A stretch of DNA of 64,000 bases. Origin: Plasmodium malariae (lineage: Eukaryota > Apicomplexa > Aconoidasida > Haemosporida > Plasmodiidae). Made by a program: the position numbers and the translations under genes. This document shows, one piece after another, positions 45,794-56,521 of this stretch. The notes under the pieces are model-generated. The model was not told the DNA's origin, searched no databases, and saw only the letters and a program-made list of their open reading frames with translations. Location of the stretch: the NCBI RefSeq assembly GCF_900090045.1, contig NC_041781.1, forward strand, positions 507,501 through 571,500, in the 5' to 3' direction. The first letter of the stretch is position 1; each line of letters begins with the position of its first letter.

Positions 45794-48530
45794 ACACACA
45801 CATATGCAGGTGCATCAACATATATGTATGCACAAAGGATATGCCTGCTCCTTCGTTGTTCTATTGCTTCGTTTCTTTGTTTCTTTGTTTCTTTGTTCAG
45901 CTGTTTCTCGTTTCTCGTTTCTCGTTTCTCTTTTCTCTATTTCTTTATTTCTTTTTTTTTTTTTCTTTTTTTTTTCCTTCCCTATCGCTTTTTTCCTCCT
46001 CTTCTTTCTTATGACATATTCTAAGTATGTACTTTACAATTATTTGTAGCGTGTACAAAATAAGGTCTTGCTACTTAAAAAAAAAAAACAATTCGTTTTA
46101 AACTTCTTCAGAATTAACACATACATATATGCATTAGTAATGGCATATGCATATATATGCTGGTGATACCTCTTTTCTTAATCTTCAAAAACAGTTACGT
46201 ATATATAAGTAGGATCTCACAAAAGGACAAGATATTACAAAATTATATTATTCTATGCGCTTACGCTCAGTTGCTTAGAATTACACATCACCTTGGTCAT
46301 ATGCACATACATATGCACATTCATACAAAGGCCCTTACATATACATATATATTTAAATATACATGTATACGTGTTATGCATTTACATGGGTATAGCTATC
46401 CGCGTTTGAAGATTTGCCAAGGGAGCGTATATTAAAACTCTATAAACGTATATATATGTGTAAGTATGTATAATTATATGTATGTATATACATGAATAAG
46501 TATACGTATGAACATATATGTATATGTACAGTTCAAAATGAGTTATAATTCCTATTTTGTACTTAAGGGCCATGAATTAGTACATACATAAATAGTAGTA
46601 ATATTAAAATATATTATCATTATATATTAATAAAAAAAAAAAAGAGTATCTTTTCAAGAGAATTTGAGCATACATATATATATATATATATATATATTTC
46701 TCTATAAATAGGAGGAAAATAAAATAGCACCTTAAATGTAAAATTTCGCATGTACCTTCTATGCCGCTACGAATAATAATTAATATAAATATATAAACAT
46801 AAATATATAAATATATATATATATAAATATAGGTATATAAATATATTTATATAAATATATAAATATAGGTATATAAATATAAATATATATTTATGAGTAT
46901 ATAATTAATTTCAGTGAGTAGCTTCCTTTTTTTTTTTTTTTTTTGAACATGTACGTATTCATATACGTATGCATTTTTTTTTCGTACATATTTATTTTGT
47001 ATATTTAAGCTACACAGTTGTTAGCAGTAGCTCATTTCATTTTTAACAAAAAAGGTGTTAATTATTTGCGTTTTTATGTACCTGTACGTATATAATTTTA
47101 CATATATACATATAAGTATGTACTTGTACATATGTACGGAAAATTTTGTATGTATATATATGTACATATATAAACTGTCGTTTACTTTTGCAAACATGTA
47201 TAGGTCAGCATAATCACTAATGAGTCTATTTTTCGTGCTAAAGTATTTATTACATTATCCTCCAAACAAAAAAGAAAAAAAAATCTTCATTTCGAGGCAA
47301 GTATATATGTATAATATATTTATATATATACATAACACATGCAGCACTAGCTATTTTTTTCACTCATAGGACTTTCATTTATCAGCAGAGTGATATGCCT
47401 GACCTTTGTCATATATTTCGTCTTATATTAATAATTTGTATGCTTTTCATATTTCATGAACATTTACACGTATAAGGCATTAGCGTACGTTAGTATGTAT
47501 GAAGTGATATAAATTTATATATATAAACACATGTACATATATGCTTATATAAACATATATACATATGTACATATATATACATACACGTGTGTACTTTTAA
47601 ACTTATGGGCCTCTTAATAAAGGTAATATCACATGCAGGGTTGTTTGCTAAATCATTTTCTTGCCATTATGAACCGTTCATCTTTTTCGTTTTCTTCATT
47701 TGAATGAATATACGAAGATCAAAAAAACATCAAAACGTAATTAGGCCAGTAAAAGTGTATTAACAGAAGAAAAAAAAAATTGTATTTATGAAAATATATT
47801 GCTTGGGTCAGGTACTATCAGAAAGTGAATTTCGCATATATATGTGAAAACTTACATTTGTAACATGCAATATGTAATATGTATTATGTATGACTCAAGT
47901 GACTTATGCACGCCCCGAGGTTATGTAGATCTAGAGCATGAGTTACAGCTTCATTGATTATTCTTCATCCTGTATAAATTTAGAAGTACTTTGAAAAGAG
48001 AAAAGATAAAGAAGGAAAAAAAAAAAAAAAAAAATACCTGCTAAAGCAAGGACACCTCTGAGCGAAATATGCACAAAATGTACAAACTGTACAAAATGCA
48101 CAAAATGTACAAACTGTACAAACTGTACAAACTGTACAAAATGTACAAACTGTACAAACTGTACAAAATGTACAAACTGTACAAAATGTACAAAATGTAC
48201 AAAATGTACAAAATGCACAGAATGCACAGAATGCTGTACGTGTCTATATAGTATCATACGAAAGAAGTTAACGAGGAGTAAATCAAAATAATAAAGGATT
48301 GAATTTTTTATTCTTTTTACTTTTTATTTTAAAGACTTATCATTCATTTATGATAAAATAAAACTCATTTGATGGCATATGGCACAGTAAAAGCGTTTCA
48401 CAAAATTATGCATAAAAGTATTATATGTACAAAAAATATATATATATATATATATATACATATGTGTACATGTGTGTGCTACATGTAAAGAAAGCTGTGA
48501 TATCGCCCCTATATATGACAGTAGACAATT
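45794..48530. other. 2.7-kb divergent spacer
   Basis: Promoter region shared by PA28 and L35. It contains a TTTCTTTG/TTTCTCG array (45885-45945), several (TA)n tracts (46678-46696, 46800-46900) and the minisatellite listed at 48068-48235. At 46157-46435 both strands are open with protein-like composition (see findings). No gene is called. Confidence 0.45.
48068..48235 (+). repeat. 9-bp minisatellite (TGTACAAAN)
   Basis: About 18 tandem 9-mers, alternating TGTACAAAC and TGTACAAAA. It lies about 300 bp upstream of the L35 start, and each unit contains the palindrome TGTACA. Frames on both strands stay open only because of the repeat. Confidence 0.9.
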
Positions 48531-49064
48531 ATGAAGTGTTTGTTTATTCAAATTGTTCTACTAATTCTGTCATTACACCTTTCCCATTGCAAAAAACAGA
48601 GTAGCAACACAAATAAAAGTGTACTAAATATATATGACATGTTCAGGCAAAATATGAAAGAAAAAAAATATGGGAAAATGTATTTTTTAGCAAACAATTA
48701 CGACAAAAAATATAAATCAAGAAAAAAGAAAGAAGAGTATAAAACTGTATTTTTTAAATATAATACAAATAATAGTAATAGTAATACCAATGATGGTAAT
48801 AGTAAAAATAATAATATGTTAACGAATTGGGATAGTTCTTTTACCTTGTATGTTCGGGGATGTACTAACTTAAAACCAAAGACAAATAAATCCATTGCGA
48901 AAAGGTTTAAATTAACAAAAAATGGAAAGTTAATAAGAAAAAAAGCAGGCGCTAGTCATATGCTCAGAAAAAAAACATCATCCAACAGAGCTTCTTTAAG
49001 AAAAAGGACCACTATTGCGTCAGGAAGAATAGCGAAGAAATATAAAAGTGTTATATTTAAGTAG
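48531..49064 (+). CDS. RPL35: Apicoplast ribosomal protein bL35
   Basis: A single exon, 177 residues. Residues 1-20 (MKCLFIQIVLLILSLHLSHC) form a signal peptide. A Lys/Asn-rich transit-peptide region extends to about 105. The mature domain (about 112-177) matches bacterial bL35: KTNKSIAKRFKLTKNGKL, then KKAGASHMLRKKTS and a basic C-terminus. The bipartite leader indicates import into the apicoplast, where bL35 binds 23S rRNA in the large subunit. Bacterial bL35 is about 65 residues, which agrees with the domain size here. The neighbouring deformylase is also an apicoplast translation enzyme. No Shine-Dalgarno or operon structure applies. Confidence 0.93.
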   Translation: MKCLFIQIVLLILSLHLSHCKKQSSNTNKSVLNIYDMFRQNMKEKKYGKMYFLANNYDKKYKSRKKKEEYKTVFFKYNTNNSNSNTNDGNSKNNNMLTNWDSSFTLYVRGCTNLKPKTNKSIAKRFKLTKNGKLIRKKAGASHMLRKKTSSNRASLRKRTTIASGRIAKKYKSVIFK

Positions 49065-49926
49065 TTATTGGTTTATTATATATGTGGTTATGAGTGAGCG
49101 TATTTTATTTATGTGTGTACATATTTATGTACACATATTTGTGCACACTTTTTAGTTTTTTGTTTTATTTCTTCCCCCTTCAACCACTTGTAATGTTGCA
49201 CTGTTAAACGTGCATTTTTTAATTTTTATATCATTTTCATAATTTAAATCGTTCGTATAATTTATACTATTCATATCATTCATGCCATTATTTTATTTCA
49301 TTTTTTTTTTTTTTTTTTTTGGTATATTTTTTTTAAATGAACAGTTAAGCTTTTTTCTCATTAAGAGATGACTGGTTAGGCTTTTTCCAATTTTATGTGT
49401 CCCATTTTAAGGGAGCGTTTTGTGCATACTTCCTTATGGCACGACGTTTATGCTATTCATACTGTTATTAACTACGCGCGTCTGCTACTGTTATATGCAT
49501 ATATATATATATATATGTATAGATATGTATATTTTAAATTATTTAAAAACTTCAAACAGTTAAGAAAGGACTCAAACTTTTAAGCCTACATTTTAACATG
49601 GTCAAAAAAAATACAAGCGCGGAAGAAAAATCCTGTGCATATTTATTCACATGGTCATAAAATTATTTCACTTAAAATGGATTAAAGTAGTTAAGGCGAC
49701 AAGTAAATCCAAATGGGGATGAGAACATATTCCATCAGATCCCATGCAACATAAATTATATATCACACATGTTAACATATATATATATATGTATGTACAT
49801 ATATATGTATATATAATGCATGCGCAATGATGTAATTATATCATCCTCGCGTGGGCGCATGTACATGTGTGTGTACGTACATTCCGGTCCCCTGCATTAA
49901 GGTGCACATGTTTGTTGGAAAAACTG
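49065..49926. other. Convergent spacer
   Basis: Between the 3' ends of L35 and deformylase. One ATG-started + strand ORF (49395-49583, 62 residues) begins with balanced composition (CPILRERFVHTSLWHDVYAI) but runs into a (TA)n tract. It is not called. Confidence 0.4.
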
Positions 49927-51119
49927 CTAAATGGCTGGTTCTTCCGTGAAATTGGCCTTGTATGCTCGTATAAGTTCGTTCAATTTTGCTCTGATCTTTT
50001 GCTTTTCAGATTGAGTTAGTCTATCAATAAATAAAACCCCATTGAGATGATCATACTCATGTTGGAATACTCTTGAATGTATTCCTTTCAAAATTTTTAA
50101 ATGTTTATTTCCATTTAAATCATAATAGCTAACTGAAACAATACTTGGCCGTTCCACTTTTCCCTCTATATTTGGTAAGGATAAACATGCCTCAGTTGAT
50201 TTTGTCTTTATTAAGCTTTGTTCAACTATGCTTGGATTTATAAATACTCTTTCATTTTCCTCCCTTCGTTTTTCATATAATGCATTCCATACTATTATTC
50301 GCTTGTTGATGTTTACTTGAGGAGCTGACAGTCCTATGCCTTTGCTATCGTACATAATGTTAAACATGCTTCTTACGAGGGTCTATAAGAGTGAGAAAAG
50401 GCATTTTATCTGTGCATATTGGTATATGGTTGTATTGGTGTATGGATATATGAGTGTATGGTCTTATGTATTTATAGGACACTACCATGCTGTGCCCCAA
50501 GCACGAAAAACGTTTTTAAAAGTTTTACAAATTTATGATGCTTTTTTATTCTTTTTTTTTTTTTTTTTCATTGTATTCGTTATACAGCATGATACTTTTG
50601 TTTGTACATGCACTTTTTATATTAACTGATACATGTGAACGTATACAAAAACACCCGTACTTACGAAGGAATCATATATATATATTTATATGTATATATA
50701 TTTATTTATATATGTATCTATGCATGTATGTATCTATGTATGTATGTATCTATGTATGTATGTATATATGTATGTATGTATCTATGTACGTATATATGTA
50801 TGTATCTATGTATGTATATATGAATGTATATATGTATATATGTATGTATATATGTAAAACAACTCACTTTCAAATTGTCATCAAAGTAAACTACTTCTTC
50901 ACATTTTTGCCGAAGAATCCCATGAGGATATACTACAATTTTCATTTCTTTTTCATTTTGACACACTGAAAAGCGTACTAATACATTTCTTTTCCTCCCC
51001 CTTATGTTATTGTTCCTTAAATTCAAACTAACCTTTTTGTTAATTAAATATGTTAAACATGATCTGAAATTATGAACTATTAATCCAATTATTAAAAAGT
51101 AATATCTTAACAAACCCAT
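49927..51119 (-). CDS. PDF: Peptide deformylase, apicoplast
   Basis: Two exons, 51119-50868 and 50382-49927. Donor AAA|GTGAGT and acceptor CTTATAG|ACC keep phase and join FDDNLK to TLVRSMF, giving 235 residues. A hydrophobic start (residues 1-20) and basic segment indicate signal plus transit peptide for the apicoplast. The three deformylase motifs are GIGLSAPQ (motif I), EACLSLP (motif II, normally EGCLS) and FQHEYDH (motif III, HExxH). The metal ligands Cys, His and His are all present. The enzyme removes formyl from Met of apicoplast-made proteins. The 485-nt intron contains a TATGTATC minisatellite. The Gly to Ala change in motif II is unusual. Confidence 0.95.
50712..50855 (+). repeat. 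Intronic TATGTATC array in deformylase
   Basis: Tandem 4-12-bp TATGTATGTATC units inside the deformylase intron. The ORFs over it on both strands are by-products. Confidence 0.85.
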
Positions 51120-51439
51120 TACTTATGTATTCTCTTTTTCAGTTCCTTCCCATGGTTCTTGGGGTATAAGTACAAATATATACGCATTTGTATATACATG
51201 TACATACATTCATTTATACCCATGTATAAGAGTATATAAAATGTACTACCAAAAGGAGGAGGGATTTTAAAAATATGACAAAAACATTTATGAGAATACT
51301 GTTCTTCTCATTTCTTAATAACTTAAAATTACGCAAAACAAAATGATGTAAAAATAGTATAAGAGAAAAAGGAAAAAAAAAAAAAAAAAATTTGCCTTTT
51401 TTCTTTCCTATTATTTCCTCTCTACTTTTAATTAATTTT
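51120..51439. other. Spacer upstream of deformylase
   Basis: AT-rich spacer between the deformylase start and the end of the next candidate gene. An alternative minus-strand frame is open through it from 51501 to 51214 and is hydrophobic, but it depends on a poly-T run. Confidence 0.35.
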
Positions 51440-51790
51440 TTAAAAATTGTAAGTTCTCTTTTTTCTATATTTGCTCTTCGCTTGAAGTGCAACGTAAACC
51501 TCTATGGCTCCACAATTTTACAGTAATTTAACGGGCATTACAAAAAAAAAAAAAAAAAAAAAGAACAGAGAAAAAGCAGCGTCGCAGAAATATTCGCACA
51601 TGTAAAAGTACAAAAAATACACATATCAACAAGAAAGAAAAAACAAAATTATTTCATCATATGAGGGCGGCATGTACATAAACTAGTGTATCCTCATCTA
51701 ACCTTTTGTATAATATTGTTTCTTTTTCAAAAAATTAAAAGATCCTATAGGCAAAACCTTCAAGATCGCACATACATACGTACTCAAGTA

Positions 51791-51791
<1 letters not shown>
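51440..51791 (-). CDS. Candidate 3' exons of a spliced small gene
   Basis: Two minus-strand exons with matching phase: 51791-51703 (acceptor CACACAG|A after a long (CA)n tract, donor AAAG|GTTAGA) and 51501-51440 (acceptor GCCATAG|AG, stop TAA). They read YLSTYVCAILKVLPIGSFNF, then KKKQYYTK, then VYVALQAKSKYRKKRTYNF. An upstream exon probably ends at 51856 (AGC AC|GTGCAT, phase 2, which fits) or belongs to another gene. The reading frame there is unclear because two frames look coding (one ends LFRIGRGIYS). A possible start is an ATG at 52139. No homology is recognised. The Lys/Arg-rich C-terminus would suit an RNA-binding or organellar ribosomal protein, but that is a guess. Confidence 0.3.

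Positions 51792-51792
<1 letters not shown>

Positions 51793-51838
<46 letters not shown>
51793..51838 (+). repeat. (TG)n microsatellite
   Basis: About 22 TG dinucleotides. It lies immediately before the acceptor of the candidate exon 51791-51703 (read as CA on the coding strand). Confidence 0.95.
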
Positions 51839-51839
<1 letters not shown>

Positions 51840-52457
51840 GCATATGTATATGCACGTGCTCAGGAATATATGCCTCTTCCAATTCTGAACAGAGTGCCAA
51901 AAGAATAATAGTTCTGATATGCTAAACATTTGAAAGAAAAAGGTTTTTTTATACGGCTTTCTAATACTGTATCCGCAGCAAAACTTTAAAAATAATATTG
52001 ACAATACCAACAAAAAAAAAAAAAAAATAGAAAAAAAAAAAGACAATAATATAAGAGCAATAAAAACGCGGTAAAAATACCATAAAAACGTTGAAACACT
52101 GAGGAACTGAAACATTGAAACATTGAAGTATTGAAGCATTGAAACAAAGAAAAGTACTAAAATCTAAATAGATGAAGAGAAATGATGGGACGCGACCATA
52201 TCATCCCCCTACATAACTAAAGGGGAACGATTTAAAGAAGATAAAGTTGATAACTATGTAAAAATGGACGTACATATAAATATATGTATAAACATGCACA
52301 CATGCAAACACACGTGCATTAAAGTGTTCATGTATGGGTGCGCGCATAGGTAATAAATGAAACGGCAAATACATGAAATGCGGTCAAAGTGCAGGGAATT
52401 AAAGGAAACAAAAAAAAGTGCAAGTAGCGTCTTCAGAATTATGAAGAGGCCTTTTTG

Positions 52458-53221
52458 TTATCTCCATAGCAGATCGATGATATATAGTTTTGTAAAATTT
52501 TGTTTGGTTTCATAAACTTTTAAAATGTAGTATGTCGTAAGAACAGGCTTGTTCGATAGAACAAGGCTGTAAATAAAATGTTCAACAATTTCAATGATTT
52601 AACCATTTAACCATTTTCAGTTCAACTGGAATACTTAGTTGCACTTCCCTTGTAACTCAATTTCCTCAATCTTGTTAGGCAAGTACATCTTACTTTTTTT
52701 ATTAATTACTACATTAAGGTAGAAAATTATTAGCTGCATAAAAAAAAAAAAGGAAGAAAAAAGAAAAATGAAGGTAAAAATTAAAATAATAATAAAAGCA
52801 AAAATGAAAATAAAAATGAACGTAAATATAAAATTGGCAAGCACTGAACAGACAAAACATTTGGGCTTAAATAACTCCGCCCATGCGACAACGTGTATAT
52901 AACTTTCTAGTTTTTTCCCAACCAGTATTAAAAATATTATTGCTATATTTATGAATATTGCATTGTCCCTATATATGGATGCTGTTTTGTGCCTTTCCAC
53001 TTCTTCATACGCAACTGAAAAAAAGGAGTTTTACAAAAAAATAAAATAAACATAAACTTGTTTCACATAAGATATACATACACATATATACATATATATA
53101 TATGTAAGTACGTCTATATCTACATGAACATTTTGCAAAACAAGAGTGTACACTATACAACGACTACTACCGAATATGTTCAAAAAATTAAAACAGATAT
53201 TATGTGTACACTATTTAACAT
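52458..53221 (-). CDS. Small spliced membrane protein, unknown function
   Basis: Three solid exons on the minus strand: 53014 to about 52854 (acceptor TTTTTCAG|TT), 52733-52645 (acceptor TATGCAG|C, donor GGGAA|GTGCAA) and 52566-52458 (acceptor TTTACAG|C, stop TAA). A 10-nt first coding exon at 53221-53212 (ATGTTAAATA|GTGTAC) would complete the phase and give about 122 residues, but that start is uncertain. The first donor is also non-ideal (GTCTGT or GTGCTT). The protein has a polar N-terminus (YEEVERHKTASIYRDN), a strong membrane helix (INIAIIFLILV), a second hydrophobic stretch and a soluble C-terminus (LSNKPVLTTYYILKVYETK). The first part faintly recalls TRAP-gamma. I do not assign a family. 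Confidence 0.5.
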
Positions 53222-53484
53222 TTTAAACGATACAACAGTAGATGAGCACACAGAAGGGTCACATGTAATGCTGCTGTTCGCACTTTTGGGAAGAGAATTT
53301 TTCTTTTTTTTCCTTATTTCTTTATTTCTTTTTTTCCTTATATCTTTTTTTTTTTTTTTTTTTTTTTGCCCCCTTCCTCCCTATGTAGTATGCATATCGC
53401 ATTAGTCCCTTCTCAAGTAACGCGCGTAAGAATAATCGTGCGCACATTAATAAGCGTTCCTGGATGCATATGTCCACATGTATA

Positions 53485-54822
53485 CTAATGCATGTACGAA
53501 TATATACTATCATTATGAACGCACAAATATATACATTCATTATGAATGCACAAATGTACACGCCCATTATGCGCGCGCTTGCTTGGGCCCCTTTCGATAC
53601 CTTTGTCAAAAGCGGACTTTTTCCTAAAACTTGAAAATTTCTTATTGGCAAATATATGATTAAGGAGAATAGCTATTCTTGAACCTGCCCTTAAAATGTT
53701 GAGTCTTATTAACCTTTCTAAGTTAAATTCTAAGTCATAGGGTATATCTAACTCTTTGGAGGTGTCGTAATGTAATTCATTTTTAATACTTATCATATAG
53801 TTTGTAACATAATTATTAAGATAAAATTCTGAACAAAACTCATTTACAATTTGTTCTGCCCATATATTTATAACATCTATTCCATTTTTTTCAAATAAAG
53901 CTTCGTCTTTTTTATGTTCATCAAAAATTCTATTTACATGTGTCCAACCACTATACCATGATGTTTCATACTTCTGTACCATCTTATTTAATAATTCATT
54001 TTCTAAAAATTCAAATAAATTGCTTTTCACTCTTTTTGAGTAATTGTCTAAATACGTTATGTCAATATTCTTCCCTCCATTGTCATATCGAAATGATATT
54101 CTTAACGGTTGGTGCATATCAGCAATTAAAGAAATTAAATATTTTAAGGAATCTGAATCTGTAAATTTAATATTTTTGGGATATATAAAATGGACACCTT
54201 CACGTTCACTCTTACCATTCTTCGGGGGATCGTCAACAGGGGAGTTAGAAGCATTGGATGGGTTAGAAGCAGTGGATGGGTTAGAAGCATTGGATGGGTT
54301 AGAAGCATTGGATGGGTTAGAAGCAGTGGATGGGTTAGAAACATTGGATGGGTTAGAAGCATTGGATGGGTTAGAAGCATTGGATGGGTTAGAAGCATTG
54401 GATGGGTTAGAAGCATTGGATGGGTTAGAAGCAGTGGATGGGTTAGAAGCAGTGGATGGGTTAGAAGCATCGGATGCCAACTTGTTGTAAAAGTACTTGA
54501 TCGAATTAATTAGACATAACCCATTTTTATCTTCACATTGAAATAATGTCTTTTGACAATCACTATTTTGTAAATTATAATGCATAGACTCTGTTTCTTT
54601 TATTTTATTATGTACTAGATGCCCCCACTTACCAACATCAACTAAATCTTTTCCATGTAGCAACTTTTTTAATTCATATAATTGATCATTTTTAAGCCCT
54701 GACATAGCAACCATTCCTATCGCTTCATGGCCTTCATTGTTGTAGCATTTTGCTAAAAACTTTTTCTCCTTCCATAGAACAGTAATACTAATTATAAAAA
54801 AGAGTATATTCGTTCCTACCAT
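53485..54822 (-). CDS. P1/S1-nuclease-like protein with degenerate zinc ligands
   Basis: A single-exon reading of 445 residues, ATG at 54822, with a hydrophobic N-terminus (1-17) suggesting a signal peptide. Family landmarks in order: GHEAIGMVAM (His32), KWGHL, SMHYN (His81), LKYLISLIADMHQPLR (Asp235, His237), then YDNGGKNIDITY and NLFEFLE. This is the S1/P1 zinc nuclease scaffold. Several expected ligands differ: the His before the Asp is Ser231, the His closing HQPLH is Arg241, and the NLHxxWD motif is NLFEFLE (Phe270, Glu274). About 13 SNPSNA/SNPSTA repeats (18-bp units, about 116-194) interrupt the fold. The last ~30 residues look repeat-derived, and a GTATCG donor after DKG suggests the true end may be spliced. 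Confidence 0.85.
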   Translation of the reverse strand: MVGTNILFFIISITVLWKEKKFLAKCYNNEGHEAIGMVAMSGLKNDQLYELKKLLHGKDLVDVGKWGHLVHNKIKETESMHYNLQNSDCQKTLFQCEDKNGLCLINSIKYFYNKLASDASNPSTASNPSTASNPSNASNPSNASNPSNASNPSNASNPSNVSNPSTASNPSNASNPSNASNPSTASNPSNASNSPVDDPPKNGKSEREGVHFIYPKNIKFTDSDSLKYLISLIADMHQPLRISFRYDNGGKNIDITYLDNYSKRVKSNLFEFLENELLNKMVQKYETSWYSGWTHVNRIFDEHKKDEALFEKNGIDVINIWAEQIVNEFCSEFYLNNYVTNYMISIKNELHYDTSKELDIPYDLEFNLERLIRLNILRAGSRIAILLNHIFANKKFSSFRKKSAFDKGIERGPSKRAHNGRVHLCIHNECIYLCVHNDSIYSYMH

Positions 54823-56124
54823 TGTTCTCTCTGCTCATTGTACATGCCGCTTGTGCTCAATCCACCCCCCAACATATATGCATGTATACGTATGTATATG
54901 CCCGTATACGTATGTATATGCACTTATACGTATGTATATGCACTTATACGTATGTATATGCACTTATACGTATGTATATGCCCGTATGTGTATGTATATG
55001 CACTTATACGTATGTATATGCACTTATACGTATGTATATGCCCGTATGTGTATGTATATGCACTTATACGTATGTATATGCACTTATACGTATGTATATA
55101 CCCGTATATGTATGTTTATGCCCGTATATGTATGTATATGCCCGTATACGTATGTACATGCACGTATATGTATGTATATGTTGGTATATGGTTGTATATT
55201 TACGTATGTTTGTAAATTTCTATCCGAACTCGGCACACATTTACGTATGTAAACGCTTAAATGCGACTTGCTACATATATGCACTTGTTGTCCTTAGAAC
55301 TCAATGGGGAGACCCCTGATGGGAATAAATAAACACTTGTAATTGTGTCAAGTGCAAATATTAGTACCCTAACTTTTTTTTTTTTTTTTTTTTCTAGCTA
55401 TATTTTGCTATTTTAGTACATTATTCCTGAACCAAAATGGGGAACAACAAATTTTTGCTCCTTTAATTTAACGCATATTTTTTGCTTGTATTTGGCAATG
55501 TATTAGGTGCTTTATTTGTTCGTTTGTTTATTTATTTACTTTTTTTTTTCTTCCTTTTTAAAGAGTTACCTTCCCCTGGACCTTCATGTATGTATTAAAA
55601 CGAAATAATCTAATTATCTTTTTTGTTTTACGTTTCTTTGTTTTAGCTATATTGTTTTATTTTTACCGCAGATGGTCGTCACTTGCGACTATTTTCTTCG
55701 GTACATATGCTATGAGCACGTTTTACTGGCAATGAGTCAACGGCTTGGCGCGTTCTTATGACTATTCCGTAGCTTAACTATTACGTTTTTATGTGCATAT
55801 ATTGCACGTATGTCTGTTAGTATGTACTTATGTGTGCACATATGTATGTACTTGTACACATTTTTCACTTTTGTGTGTACACATATATGTATACAGCTAA
55901 CAGCTGCTTTCTTTTTTTTTAAAAAAAAAAAATATATATTTCAATATTTTACGTGAAGTCCCAAGTTCTTTTTCTGTTAAGGCGTAATCATGTTTCCTTT
56001 TTAGTTTTATTTCTCAATTTTTCGTTTGTAGTTAAATGTATATGTATGCACATTTAACAGAAAAAAGAAAAATTTAGTCACAAAGGAATTGTGTTGCTTA
56101 TATATTGCAGTACGTAGGGAAATT

Positions 56125-56157
<33 letters not shown>

Positions 56158-56273
56158 AGTAGAAAAATAAAGAAGTAGAAAAATAAAGAAGTAGAAAAAT
56201 AAAGAAGTACAAAAATAGAGATGTAGAAAAATAGAGAAGCAGAAAAACAGACAAGTAGAAAAACAAAAAATTT
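54823..56273. other. Spacer with minisatellite
   Basis: Upstream of the nuclease-like gene. It contains the 20-bp array listed separately and GTAGAAAAATAAAGAA repeats at 56155-56265. Patches at 55295-55330, 55410-55480 and 55670-55735 have splice-like borders and balanced composition, but I could not build a gene from them. Confidence 0.4.
54878..55195 (+). repeat. 20-bp minisatellite
   Basis: About 16 tandem units of the type CACTTATACGTATGTATATG and CCCGTATGTGTATGTATATG, in a higher-order alternation (two or three CACTTATACG units per CCCGTATGTG unit). It sits about 60 bp upstream of the nuclease-like start. Confidence 0.9.
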
Positions 56274-56475
56274 TCAAACTGTTACATTTTTAAAAAATTG
56301 TTGAAAATAGCGCATCCATTTTTTTTTATTTTTAAATGGAATAAAGGTACACACTTTGTGCGAATGTACGCATGTATATATATACCCACAAACGCATACA
56401 CATATATACCTGATAAAATTGTACGTGCCTGTGTGAAAATAAACACATGAATAAACATAGAACGAGGGTGTATTG

Positions 56476-56521
<46 letters not shown>

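Noticed and set aside
46157..46330. Extra first exon of PA28
   Set aside because: An in-frame stop lies just upstream of the PA28 ATG, and no acceptor joins the patch to it in phase.
48068..48251. VHF/VQF and MYKLYK repeat proteins
   Set aside because: Produced by the 9-bp TGTACAAAN array. No balanced sequence around it forms a gene.
52545..52575. Near-perfect hairpin (CTTGTTC-GATA-GAACAAG) as an RNA gene
   Set aside because: It lies inside an in-phase minus-strand exon (52566-52458) reading LVLSNKPVL, so coding sequence explains it better.
54144..54513. LLTHPM, IGWVRS and LDGLEA repeat ORFs
   Set aside because: These are other-frame shadows of the SNPSNA repeat in the nuclease-like gene.
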